From Pseudomonas sp. PSB18 (GTDB lineage: Bacteria > Pseudomonadota > Gammaproteobacteria > Pseudomonadales > Pseudomonadaceae), in NCBI RefSeq assembly GCF_014596565.1, contig NZ_NOIN01000003.1, positions 434,001-498,000 on the forward strand: a stretch of 64,000 nucleotides of DNA, read 5' to 3'. How positions within the stretch are numbered: the stretch's first letter is position 1; each line of letters begins with the position of its first letter. A program made the translations under genes and the position numbers. The notes under the pieces are model-generated. The model did not search any database, had not been told where the DNA came from, and worked only from the letters and a program-made list of their open reading frames with translations. Shown here in pieces: positions 1 to 7,726 of this stretch.

Positions 1-504
1 GTTGACTTGGATTTGCATAGTTCATCCCTTATTTCGGCTAGCTCGCCAGGGGCCTGTCGACGTTGGCGTAACGGCCCCTTGAGTACAGAGTCGGGCTGCC
101 CGAGGAACAATTCAAGCCCTTCAAAAAGATAAATATTCATTTGCAAATAAAGCCGGACAACGGGCAAAAGCGCTGTTAATGTCGGGAGTTTCCTCGCCCC
201 CGCCATCCTTCGCAATTTTGCGCCCCGCCCCGCACCGTCAACGAACATCCCGCCCCGAAACGGGCAGCCCCGGGGTCCCGTTCCAGAGCGTCGCGAGCTA
301 TCTCGCCGCGAACATTGACCGACGTTTTTTCCGGCATGCCCCTTGCTATCGTCTTGTTGCAGCGGTCGCAGGCGGCCCTCAGCTGATGGTTGCTTGCACC
401 CAGCGATGGAACACGATCATGGAATGGCCGGTGGTCCGGTATTGCGAACTAATCCCGATCACGGCCGGTCAACAACTGCACGTTCAATCAGGCGGTGACG
501 CATC
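1..504. other. intergenic region without a convincing gene
   Basis: No supportable coding region. An AT-rich patch near 120-170 could hold a promoter for the small gene beginning at 505. A long open frame at 179-565 on the plus strand has unnatural composition and runs into the downstream gene, so I do not call it. Confidence 0.5.
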
Positions 505-816
505 ATGGACAACCCTTTTCAGATCATTACCGACGCTTTTGCGCCGCAATATCAAATCAACCTGAGCATCCAGGGCCTCGACGGCAGCATCATGCTGACC
601 CTGTCCAGGGCCGGACGGATCGTCGCCAAGCGCATGATCAGCGCCCAGCAGCGCAACGACCCGGAACGGCTCAAGCGCCTGGTGCAAAGCATTCAGTTCG
701 GCATTGCCATCGAGCAGGGTCACAGCGCCGTGGCGATCCTCGAAGCCATGACCGGCGGTGACAACGTCAAGCTGCCACCACCGCGCCCGCAAGGCCCGGC
801 CTCGGCCAGTCTTTAG
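505..816 (+). CDS. DUF3509-like small conserved protein
   Basis: A 103-residue protein with no signal peptide or membrane segment. The start (MDNPFQIITDAFAP) and the following beta-rich stretch (INLSIQGLDGSIMLTL) look like the Pseudomonas-restricted DUF3509 family, whose function is unknown. The assignment rests on recalled resemblance, not a search. The C-terminus is a low-complexity Pro/Arg tail. Its TAG stop overlaps the stop of the convergent psiE gene by two bases (813-816), so there is no room for a separate terminator on either strand. Confidence 0.7.
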   Translation: MDNPFQIITDAFAPQYQINLSIQGLDGSIMLTLSRAGRIVAKRMISAQQRNDPERLKRLVQSIQFGIAIEQGHSAVAILEAMTGGDNVKLPPPRPQGPASASL

Positions 817-1313
817 ATTTCTCCCTTTTCTATTTCCGCATGCTCGCTGGAACCCGCGCCGACCTTACGGTGCGGGTGCTCGATCTTCACCGATGGGAAC
901 TGCGACGACGCGTAGCGCACCACCAGAATCGAGAACGCCAGCAGCAGGATCCCACCGCACAGGTAGATGATCCCCAGGTCCGGCGGGCTGTGGTGGGAAA
1001 CGTTGGAGATCAGCAGGCGGGTCAATGCCGTGATGGCTACGTAGATCAGAAACCGTACCGGCATGTGGTTGGTCTTGAAGTAGATCCCGACCATCGCGCC
1101 CAATTCCAGATAGATGAACAGCAGCAGGATATCGTCGATCTTGATATGCCCTGCCTCGATCATCTGCAAAAACTCCATGACCGCCGCCCATGCGGTCACC
1201 GCCCCGATGGCGAACAGCGCCAGGTAGTGGAACGTCTCGACGAACAGGTTGCCCAGGGACTCGGCCAACTGATGGACATTCTGGCGCAGGTTCTCGGCCC
1301 AGTTGATTTTCAC
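813..1313 (-). CDS. psiE: PsiE family phosphate-starvation-inducible membrane protein
   Basis: A 166-residue inner-membrane protein with four predicted hydrophobic segments (about residues 28-50, 60-78, 87-105 and 113-133) and a charged C-terminal tail. The arrangement and the sequence between helices two and three (ELGAMVGIYFKTNHMPVRFLIYVAITALTR in pieces) match PsiE, a membrane protein induced by phosphate starvation in enterics. Its molecular role is not established. It is convergent with the DUF3509-like gene. No Pho box was confirmed upstream by eye. Confidence 0.85.
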   Translation of the reverse strand: MKINWAENLRQNVHQLAESLGNLFVETFHYLALFAIGAVTAWAAVMEFLQMIEAGHIKIDDILLLFIYLELGAMVGIYFKTNHMPVRFLIYVAITALTRLLISNVSHHSPPDLGIIYLCGGILLLAFSILVVRYASSQFPSVKIEHPHRKVGAGSSEHAEIEKGEI

Positions 1314-1502
1314 GATGCGGTTTCCTTAGGTCGACTCGACCGAATGATGCGGGTTGGACGTGACGGTTGTTCTGCATGCAGAAAAAAGGCCAGCGGCGGT
1401 AACTGAGATGGCGAAAGGCCGGCAACCGACACGTCCAATGCGAGCCAACCGCACGCCCACGACAAATACCGAAACCGGTCTACATTAAAAAGCCACTACC
1501 CA

Positions 1503-1520
1503 AAGCGAAAGGATTCGCTT
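1503..1520. repeat. small hairpin upstream of the yebG promoter
   Basis: AAGCGAA (1503-1509) and TTCGCTT (1514-1520) form a seven-base-pair stem with a four-base loop. It lies eleven bases before the LexA box. No T-run follows, so it is not a clear terminator. Confidence 0.4.
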
Positions 1521-1530
1521 ATTCTCCAAC

Positions 1531-1546
1531 CTGTATATAAATACAG
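1531..1546 (+). promoter_or_regulatory. LexA-binding SOS box upstream of yebG
   Basis: CTGTATATAAATACAG is an exact match to the gammaproteobacterial LexA consensus CTGT-N8-ACAG with the AT-rich centre typical of strong operators. It lies about 140 bases before the yebG start, in an AT-rich stretch that could carry the promoter. yebG is a known LexA regulon member in E. coli, so box and gene support each other. Confidence 0.9.
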
Positions 1547-1687
1547 TATTCGTAACAAATCGGTTTAAAGATGCGCAAGACGGAACCATCCGTCGTGCTC
1601 CGAAGCCGTGATGCTTGGATTTTTATAGATTCCGCGGCCTGGCTTCCCAGGCTTGCGGCAGACACGCAAACAAACGAGAGGCCAGCC

Positions 1688-1951
1688 ATGGCTGTTGAGA
1701 TTCTGTACCGCAGTACACGTGATTTGGAGACTACGTTTTTGGACCGTAAGCTCGCTGATGCCCATGACCAGATGCTTGAACTGGCGGAGGTGCTGACCAC
1801 TGTTCTGATGAAGAATGTGCAAGGCCTGGATGAAAAACAGGCTGAGGATGCGAGCATCTTCATGGCAAAAAACAGAGCGGCGTTTGCAGCAGCCTTCAAA
1901 AGCAACGCGGCCGCCCTCGGGGAACTTCTGGGTTCCGAAGGAAGCGAGTGA
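1688..1951 (+). CDS. yebG: YebG family SOS-induced protein
   Basis: An 87-residue soluble protein. The start MAVEILYRSTRDLETTF, followed by KLADAHDQMLELAEVL, matches the YebG family (E. coli YebG begins MAVEVKYVV and has a KEADAYDKML stretch). An in-frame ATG at 1571 would add 39 residues, but the family begins at MAVE and a purine-rich sequence (AACGAGAG, ending at 1680) precedes 1688, so I chose 1688. A perfect LexA box upstream predicts induction by DNA damage. The biochemical function of YebG is not known. Confidence 0.88.
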   Translation: MAVEILYRSTRDLETTFLDRKLADAHDQMLELAEVLTTVLMKNVQGLDEKQAEDASIFMAKNRAAFAAAFKSNAAALGELLGSEGSE

Positions 1952-1982
1952 GCCTGCTATATCGGCTCGACGGCGTGGCGAC

Positions 1983-3371
1983 TCAATAGTAACGGCGCGG
2001 GTCTGAATCGATCAGGCTGGCCAGCTTGGTCAGGGCGAAACGCAGCTCGTCCTGGCTGGTAGGGGACATCAGCACCACCCTTACGCTTCGGCTGGTCCCG
2101 GCGCGTTCAGCCTGGAACTGCGAGCCACTGAGCACCAGTACACCGTTGGCCCGGGCCAGCATGGTGAACTCGTCGCCGGTCCAGGGTTCGGGCAGCGTCA
2201 ACCAGACATGGTACGCATAGGGCTCGGACTTGAGTTCGAAGCCGGCAAAGATTTCCCGGGCAATCGCTTGTCGTCCGGCAGCTTCGTTGCGCTGGATGCG
2301 AACCAGTTTCTTGTCCAGGCCTTCGGTGATCACATTGCTCGCCAGTTGTGCGGTCAACGGTGACGGCATCCAGACGCTGCTGCGCACCATCGAGGTCAGC
2401 CGCGACAGCAGTTTCGGCGGACTGTAGAGATAACCGACCCGAAGCGCCGGCATGACCGACTTCGACAGGCTGGTCAGGTACACCGACCGATCCGGCGCAA
2501 AAGCCGACAGCGGTTTGGTCGACGGATCGGTGGCGAGGAAACCATAGATATCATCGTCCAGGATGATGAAATCGAACTCTTCGGCCAATGCGGCAATCTG
2601 GGCCCGTCGCTTTTGCGACATGATCGCCGTCGTCGGATTCTGGCACGTCGCCACGCATACCAGCATCGCCGGTTTCTCTCGCAAACACAGTTCACGCAAC
2701 GCCTCGGGGATGATGCCTTCGTCGTCCATCGGCACACCGCGCAGGCGACGTTCGAGGCCATGGGCCAGCGATATGATGCCCGGGTAGCAAAGCGCTTCGC
2801 AGAGGACCAGGTCACCGGCGTTGGTCAGGGCGCTCATCGCGACCATCAAGCCATGCTGGGCCCCGGCGGTGATCACCACTTGCTGCCATTGCGCATCGGG
2901 CAATGAATGGCGCAACCACTGTGCGCCTGCCTCACGATGGGCCGGGTGGCCGCCGTCCGGGGCGTAATCCAGGGCGCCGGCAAAATCAGTGCTTTTCGCC
3001 ATACCCACCAGCGCGCCACGCAACCAGTACTCCAGGGTTTCGCTGGAAGGCTTGATGATCGAGAGATCGAGCAACTCGGGTTGCCCCAGGTTCAACGGCG
3101 CGGTGCCATGGGTTGTCGGCAGATCCAATGGCTGCTGGCTGAGCACATACGTGCCACGCCCCACCTCTCCCTGCACCAGCCGGCGTCGATGGGCTTCTCC
3201 ATAGGCCCGGCTGATGGTACCCGGCGTGACATTCAAGGCATTGGCCAATTCCCGCAGGGTCGGCAAGCGGTCGCCCTCGTTCAGCACGCCATTGCCAATG
3301 TCCCGCGCCAACGCATCGGCAATCGACAGGTACATCGGCTGGTTGAACTCACTTAGCTGGGGAACCCACAT
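1983..3371 (-). CDS. MocR/PdxR-type regulator: GntR winged helix fused to a class I aminotransferase fold
   Basis: About 462 residues from the ATG at 3371; a longer reading to 3419 adds 16 unlikely residues. Residues ~10-78 form a GntR-type DNA-binding domain (GDRLPTLRELANALNVTPGT). Residues ~105-455 form an aminotransferase-like PLP domain with the PLP-binding Asn (CQNPTT), the DDDIYG motif and the Schiff-base lysine at about residue 304 (TSLSKS). Such proteins use PLP or an amino compound as effector. It is divergent from a BenE-type transporter across a 320-base AT-rich spacer holding two copies of a 20-base element, so it probably controls that transporter and itself. The effector cannot be told from sequence. 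Confidence 0.9.
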   Translation of the reverse strand: MWVPQLSEFNQPMYLSIADALARDIGNGVLNEGDRLPTLRELANALNVTPGTISRAYGEAHRRRLVQGEVGRGTYVLSQQPLDLPTTHGTAPLNLGQPELLDLSIIKPSSETLEYWLRGALVGMAKSTDFAGALDYAPDGGHPAHREAGAQWLRHSLPDAQWQQVVITAGAQHGLMVAMSALTNAGDLVLCEALCYPGIISLAHGLERRLRGVPMDDEGIIPEALRELCLREKPAMLVCVATCQNPTTAIMSQKRRAQIAALAEEFDFIILDDDIYGFLATDPSTKPLSAFAPDRSVYLTSLSKSVMPALRVGYLYSPPKLLSRLTSMVRSSVWMPSPLTAQLASNVITEGLDKKLVRIQRNEAAGRQAIAREIFAGFELKSEPYAYHVWLTLPEPWTGDEFTMLARANGVLVLSGSQFQAERAGTSRSVRVVLMSPTSQDELRFALTKLASLIDSDPRRYY

Positions 3372-3457
3372 GAATGATCGCTGCCCATCGTGGAAATGAT
3401 GAATTTGCGAGCATATCACATCGAGGTTAGGCCACTTACAACGGGCACAATCGTCGC

Positions 3458-3477
3458 ATTGAGTCGATTGATTCGAT
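3458..3477 (+). promoter_or_regulatory. left copy of a 20-bp inverted repeat, candidate MocR operator
   Basis: ATTGAGTCGATTGATTCGAT. Its exact reverse complement occurs at 3629-3648. It lies about 90 bases before the regulator's start. Inside it TCGATT and TTCGAT give a direct-repeat flavour typical of MocR-type sites. Operator function is inference. Confidence 0.65.
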
Positions 3478-3628
3478 ATTCAATCGCCAAGCCCTGTTCA
3501 AACGGCAATTCTTAAAAAATATATATTCAAATAAATCAAATAGTTAATAAACAACATAGAAAAAGCATCTCGAAGCCTTCTCTCGAACCATTGAATCAAC
3601 TCAATTTTTTCAAATACACTCATTAAGA

Positions 3629-3648
3629 ATCGAATCAATCGACTCAAT
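3629..3648 (-). promoter_or_regulatory. right copy of the 20-bp inverted repeat, candidate MocR operator
   Basis: ATCGAATCAATCGACTCAAT, the exact reverse complement of 3458-3477, 151 bases away and 46 bases before the transporter start. The mirrored placement at both ends of a divergent spacer suggests one regulator acting on both promoters. Confidence 0.65.
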
Positions 3649-3694
3649 CCCTCCCTGATCACAGCGCGCTCCTGCCGCGCCAAGTCGAGACATC

Positions 3695-4894
3695 ATGGCC
3701 ACACTCAAAAAGGATCTATCCCTGTCAGCGATCATTGCGGGCTTTATCGCCGTGATCATCTCCTACGCCGGCCCCCTCATCATCGTGTTCCAGGCAGCCA
3801 AGGAGGCACACCTGTCCAACGACGTGGTGTCCTCATGGATCTGGGCCATTTCCATCGGTAGCGGGATCACCGGCCTGTTCCTGAGCTGGCGCCTGCGTGT
3901 TCCGGTGATCACCGCATGGTCGACACCGGGGGCGGCATTGCTGGTGTCGATGCTGCCGACCGTCACCTTGCCCCAGGCCATCGGCGCCTATGTGGTGGCG
4001 TCGTTGATCATAGCCGTGGTGGGTTTGTCCGGCGCATTCGACAAATTGATGAGCCGCCTGCCCAAAGCCATCGCCGCCGCCATGCTCGCCGGCATCCTGT
4101 TCCGCTTCGGCGCAGAGCTGTTCACGTCGATCAAGCTGCAGCCGGCGTTGGTGCTGTCGATGATTGCGGCTTACCTGCTCTGCAAGCGCTTTTCGCCGCG
4201 CTACGCGATTCTGTCGGTGCTGGTGGTCGGCTGCGCGATGGCCGCCGTGTTCGGAGAGCTCAACAGTGGCTCGATTACCATCGAAGTGGCCCATCCGGTC
4301 TTTATCGCCCCGGAATGGAGTTGGCACGCGATCATCAACATCGGCCTGCCCTTGGCGCTGGTGACCCTCACCGGCCAGTACGTACCGGGCATGGCCGTGC
4401 TACGGACCGCGGGCTACAACACGCCAGCGCGCTCTATCATTTCGGTCACTGCAATTGGCGCGGCCCTGATGGCGCCCTTCGGCTCCCACGGTTTGAACCT
4501 GGCGGCCATTACCGCAGCGATCTGCACCGGCCGCGAGGCCCATGAGGACCGCGACAAACGCTACATCGCCGGCATCGCCTGCGGGGTGTTCTACATCCTG
4601 ATGGGCACCTTCGGCGCGACGCTGGCCTCGGTGTTTTCCGCCCTGCCGAAAGAACTGATCGCCTCCCTCGCCGGACTCGCCTTGTTCGGTGCAATCAGCG
4701 CCGGGCTGACCGGGGCCATGGCCGATGAGAAGCAGCGGGAAGCCGCGCTGATCACCTTCCTGGTGACCGCATCGGGCATGAGTTTCCTGGGGCTGGCCGC
4801 CGCATTCTGGGGCCTGATCTTCGGCCTCGTGGCGCATTTCGTGCTGACCTATACCCGGCAAGGCAAAGGCGCCGCCGTCGCTACCGGCCACTGA
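3695..4894 (+). CDS. benE: BenE family benzoate/H+ symporter
   Basis: A 399-residue inner-membrane protein with about 11-12 hydrophobic segments covering nearly its whole length. The LSAIIAGFIAVIISYAGPL start and the PVITAWSTPGAALL segment are typical of the BenE family, which imports benzoate with protons. No benABCD or catechol genes are nearby, and the neighbour is a MocR regulator instead of BenR, so the substrate may not be benzoate. A hairpin at 4900-4926 follows the stop. Confidence 0.85.
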   Translation: MATLKKDLSLSAIIAGFIAVIISYAGPLIIVFQAAKEAHLSNDVVSSWIWAISIGSGITGLFLSWRLRVPVITAWSTPGAALLVSMLPTVTLPQAIGAYVVASLIIAVVGLSGAFDKLMSRLPKAIAAAMLAGILFRFGAELFTSIKLQPALVLSMIAAYLLCKRFSPRYAILSVLVVGCAMAAVFGELNSGSITIEVAHPVFIAPEWSWHAIINIGLPLALVTLTGQYVPGMAVLRTAGYNTPARSIISVTAIGAALMAPFGSHGLNLAAITAAICTGREAHEDRDKRYIAGIACGVFYILMGTFGATLASVFSALPKELIASLAGLALFGAISAGLTGAMADEKQREAALITFLVTASGMSFLGLAAAFWGLIFGLVAHFVLTYTRQGKGAAVATGH

Positions 4895-4899
4895 TCATG

Positions 4900-4926
4900 A
4901 CGGCTCGCGGTTGTGCTGCGAGCCGT
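4900..4926. terminator. hairpin between convergent genes
   Basis: ACGGCTCGC (4900-4908) pairs perfectly with GCGAGCCGT (4918-4926) around a nine-base loop, followed by TGTTAT. It sits in the 34-base gap between the transporter and the dehydrogenase-like gene and could end both transcripts. The T-run is weak. Confidence 0.65.
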
Positions 4927-4928
4927 TG

Positions 4929-5948
4929 TTATCGATACAGCAAACGTTCTGCCAATTCATCCGCCACCCGGGCCGGTGAGCGTTTCTCCGCCTGGGCATG
5001 GGCAAAGACTTCCGTAAGCCGGGCAGCGATTTTCGACAGGTGAGCGGTGATGGTCGGCAGCTCTTCGCCGCGATGCTTGAGGGCGACGTAGATCAGGCCG
5101 CCGGAGTTGATCACATAGTCCGGCGCGTAGAGAATCCCACGCCTTTCCAGTTGATCGGCCACTTGCAGGTTGCTCAACTGGTTATGGGCCGAGCCGGCCA
5201 CGGCCGAGCAGCGCAGTTGCGCCACGCTGTGGCTGTTGAGCACACCGCCCAGGCCGCAGGGAGCGAGAATGTCGCAAGGGGTGCTGAGCAACGCATCGTT
5301 GGCAATCGGATGGGCGCCCAGTTGCTCCATCGCCAGTTGCACCTTGCCAGGGTCGATGTCGCTGACCAGCAGTTCGGCGCCGGCCGCGTGCAACTGTTCG
5401 GCCAGGGCATACCCGACATTGCCCAGGCCCTGGATCGCCACGCGCAGGCTTTCGAGATTATCGCTGCCCAGCCGGGCCATGGCCGTGGCACGAATGCCGG
5501 CGAACACGCCCATCGCCGCATGAGGTGCCGGGTCTCCCGAGGCGGTGGTGCTGGTGACGTGACGGGTCTGTTGGGCGATGCAATCCATGTCGGCCACCGA
5601 GGTACCACTGTCGATAGCGGTGATGTACCGGCCGTCCAGTTGCTCGATGCAGCGACCGAAGGCTTCGAACAATGCGGCCCGGCTTTCGACATGGGCCGGA
5701 CGCATGATCACCGCCACTCCGCCGCCCACGGGTAGCCCCGCCAGGGCGGCCTTGTAGCTCATGCCTTGGGCCAGGCGCACGGCATCGACCACGGCACTTT
5801 CATCGTCGGGGTAGGACAGATAACGACATCCCCCCAAGGCTGGCCCTGGGCGGCTGCTATGAATGGCAATGACCGCCTTCAACCCTGTTGTCGGGTCCAC
5901 GCTCAAGTGCAGCGATTCAAGGCGGGAGCTTTGCATGAGCGCAAACAT
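4929..5948 (-). CDS. Leu/Glu/Phe/Val dehydrogenase family protein with altered catalytic motif
   Basis: A 339-residue protein with the two-domain layout of branched-chain amino acid dehydrogenases: an N-terminal catalytic domain and a C-terminal NAD-binding Rossmann domain (IQGLGNVG, about residues 172-179). Leucine dehydrogenase would deaminate leucine to 4-methyl-2-oxopentanoate. The substrate-binding lysine (MSYKAA, Lys66) and the catalytic Asp region (AIDSGTS, Asp113) are present. The glycine-rich motif reads GGGV at residues 75-78, where the family has GGGK with the catalytic lysine; codon 78 is GTG at 5715-5717. Either activity is lost or changed, or there is a base error. It stands alone on the minus strand. 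Confidence 0.82.
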   Translation of the reverse strand: MFALMQSSRLESLHLSVDPTTGLKAVIAIHSSRPGPALGGCRYLSYPDDESAVVDAVRLAQGMSYKAALAGLPVGGGVAVIMRPAHVESRAALFEAFGRCIEQLDGRYITAIDSGTSVADMDCIAQQTRHVTSTTASGDPAPHAAMGVFAGIRATAMARLGSDNLESLRVAIQGLGNVGYALAEQLHAAGAELLVSDIDPGKVQLAMEQLGAHPIANDALLSTPCDILAPCGLGGVLNSHSVAQLRCSAVAGSAHNQLSNLQVADQLERRGILYAPDYVINSGGLIYVALKHRGEELPTITAHLSKIAARLTEVFAHAQAEKRSPARVADELAERLLYR

Positions 5949-6133
5949 CGACAGGCTCCCGAATCACTTCTGTTTGTTTCGCCAGTATAGGCGCGTAGCT
6001 GAAATTTGCTGGAGCACGCCGGAATAAGTCGCCTCAGCTGTCAGTCTTTTCTGACATAACCGTTGCCGCCTCTCTCCGAAACTGGACGAAAGCCCGTGGC
6101 AGAGCTAAAACGAGGCAATGTCCGGAGAGTGTG

Positions 6134-6937
6134 ATGAAACCGCGCCAAGCCTTTTTTGAATGTCTGCACCGGTCGCCTGCGGCGCTCTTCGAAGCGGCGC
6201 TTTGGATCGCTGCCGAGCATGATCGCGACGTCGACGTACCGGCCCTGCTAAGGGACTTCAGGGATCTGCAACAGCGGGTCAGCCATGACCTGCCGTTGCT
6301 GCCCGTCGCTGAGCTGGGCCAGCCCTTGTTGCGCTGCCTGAATGACCTGGGGTTTGCCCAGGACGATTTCACGCCCCTGCGCCCGCGCGTAGCGCTGCTC
6401 GACAAGGTATTGGCCAGGAAGCGCGGTCAACCGCTGGCCCTCGCCCTGATTGCCCTGGAATTGGCCCGAGGCCTGGAGATACCGATGGTCGGGGTCAATT
6501 TCCCCGGCCACTTCCTGCTCCGGGTGCCGGGGGCCGATCACCTGCTCGACCCCTGCGGCGGTCGCCGGCTGTATCCCAACGACTGCCGGGAACTGCTGCA
6601 ACGCCAATATGGCTCGAACATGCCGCTCAAGGCCGAACACCTGGCCAGCGCCGAACCACTGCAGATGCTCCAGCGCCTGTCACGCAATCTCCGGCAGTTG
6701 CATCTGACGAACGACGAGTACATCGACGCGCTGATCGATGCTGAACGGGTACTGGAACTCGGCAACGCCAGTGCCGCCGATTACCTGGCCCGCGCCAGCC
6801 TTTACCAACGGCTCGATTGCCCCAACGCCGAACGCTTCGACCTGGAACATGCGCTGATGCTCAGTGAGGACCCGATCCAGCGGATCCGGCTGACAGAACG
6901 GCTGGGGCATCTGCCGCCGAATTCGATTGTGCATTGA
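6134..6937 (+). CDS. SirB1 family transglutaminase-like/TPR protein
   Basis: About 267 residues. The N-terminal half is the transglutaminase-like SirB1 domain (KVLARKRGQPLALALIALELAR, then VNFPGHFLLR with a conserved His). The C-terminal part (about residues 190-260) is TPR-like. The expected catalytic Cys is replaced (RKRGQP), common in SirB1 proteins, so no enzyme activity is claimed. Start: ATG at 6134 follows GGAGAG at proper spacing; the GTG three bases earlier is less likely. Function is not known. Confidence 0.82.
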   Translation: MKPRQAFFECLHRSPAALFEAALWIAAEHDRDVDVPALLRDFRDLQQRVSHDLPLLPVAELGQPLLRCLNDLGFAQDDFTPLRPRVALLDKVLARKRGQPLALALIALELARGLEIPMVGVNFPGHFLLRVPGADHLLDPCGGRRLYPNDCRELLQRQYGSNMPLKAEHLASAEPLQMLQRLSRNLRQLHLTNDEYIDALIDAERVLELGNASAADYLARASLYQRLDCPNAERFDLEHALMLSEDPIQRIRLTERLGHLPPNSIVH

Positions 6938-6976
6938 TCTGTAGGACTGGCTGGCATTCTTGCTGACTGTCAGGCC

Positions 6977-7053
6977 GCCATCGCGAGCAGGCTCGCTCCC
7001 ACACGGGACTGTGTAACGCGAACCATGTGGGAGCGAGCCTGCTCGCGATGGCG
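6977..7053. repeat. REPIN (paired inverted REP sequences)
   Basis: GCCATCGCGAGCAGGCTCGC...TCCCACA and its reverse complement TGTGGGAGCGAGCCTGC...GATGGC face each other across about 25 bases, forming a long hairpin between the SirB1 gene and maiA. Confidence 0.9.
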
Positions 7054-7074
7054 CCAGATCAGCCAGCCTGGATC

Positions 7075-7716
7075 TTAGCCGGCGGGCGTATCCACCTGAT
7101 GAGCCGGATGCGCCTGCTGAAAAGCGGCGTGTGCAGCCGCCAGCGCCGCAACACGACGGATCCGTGGATACCCCTGCAGGGAAACGTTGAAACGCTCAGC
7201 CGCGTACAACTGCGGAATCAGGTAGACATCCGCCAAGCCCGGCACGGGGCCGAAACAGTAGCCTTCGTCGCCGATCAACTGCTCCACCGCCGCCAGCCCC
7301 TGACTGATCCAGTGTTCTATCCACTCCGTCACCTGCGTTTCATCATGCCTCCACTGCCGCAGCTTGTTGAGCACGCTGACGTTGTGCAACGGATGGATGT
7401 CGCAACCGATCAGGGCGGCGACACCACGTTCATGGGCACGCACCGCCAGGTCAGGGTTGAGCAGTGGCACCTGTGGATAACGCTCCTCCAGGTATTCGAT
7501 GATGGCCGGCGATTGCACCAGCAGCGCCCCCTCATCGGTGCGCAGCGCCGGCACCCGTCCTTGCGGGTTGATCGCGAGGTAGGCCGGCTGGCGATGTTCG
7601 CCCCCCGACGGGGCGATCAGGTTGACCGGCACGGCACGGTAATCCAGGCCCTTGAGTGCCAGGGCGATGCGTACCCGATAAGACGAGGTGGAGCGATAGT
7701 AGGTATAGAGTTCCAT
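7075..7716 (-). CDS. maiA: maleylacetoacetate isomerase (zeta-class GST)
   Basis: A 213-residue protein from the ATG at 7716. It isomerises maleylacetoacetate to fumarylacetoacetate using glutathione, the middle step after homogentisate ring opening. The N-terminal thioredoxin-like domain has the zeta GST signature (RSTSSYRVRIALALKG, residues 8-23), INPQGRVPAL and the glutathione-binding QSPAIIEYLEE. The all-helical C-terminal domain follows. The reading frame continues upstream into fahA, but the family starts at MELYTYYRS. It lies 10 bases after the fahA stop and is the last gene of the hmgA-fahA-maiA operon. Confidence 0.93.
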   Translation of the reverse strand: MELYTYYRSTSSYRVRIALALKGLDYRAVPVNLIAPSGGEHRQPAYLAINPQGRVPALRTDEGALLVQSPAIIEYLEERYPQVPLLNPDLAVRAHERGVAALIGCDIHPLHNVSVLNKLRQWRHDETQVTEWIEHWISQGLAAVEQLIGDEGYCFGPVPGLADVYLIPQLYAAERFNVSLQGYPRIRRVAALAAAHAAFQQAHPAHQVDTPAG

Positions 7717-7726
7717 GCCCCGTCCC

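Noticed and set aside
179..565. 128-residue open frame at the left end
   Set aside because: Overlaps the DUF3509-like gene out of frame and has Pro/Arg-rich unnatural composition.
3498..3683. 61-residue open frame in the MocR/benE spacer
   Set aside because: Covers one of the paired 20-base elements in an AT-rich regulatory spacer; no family resemblance.
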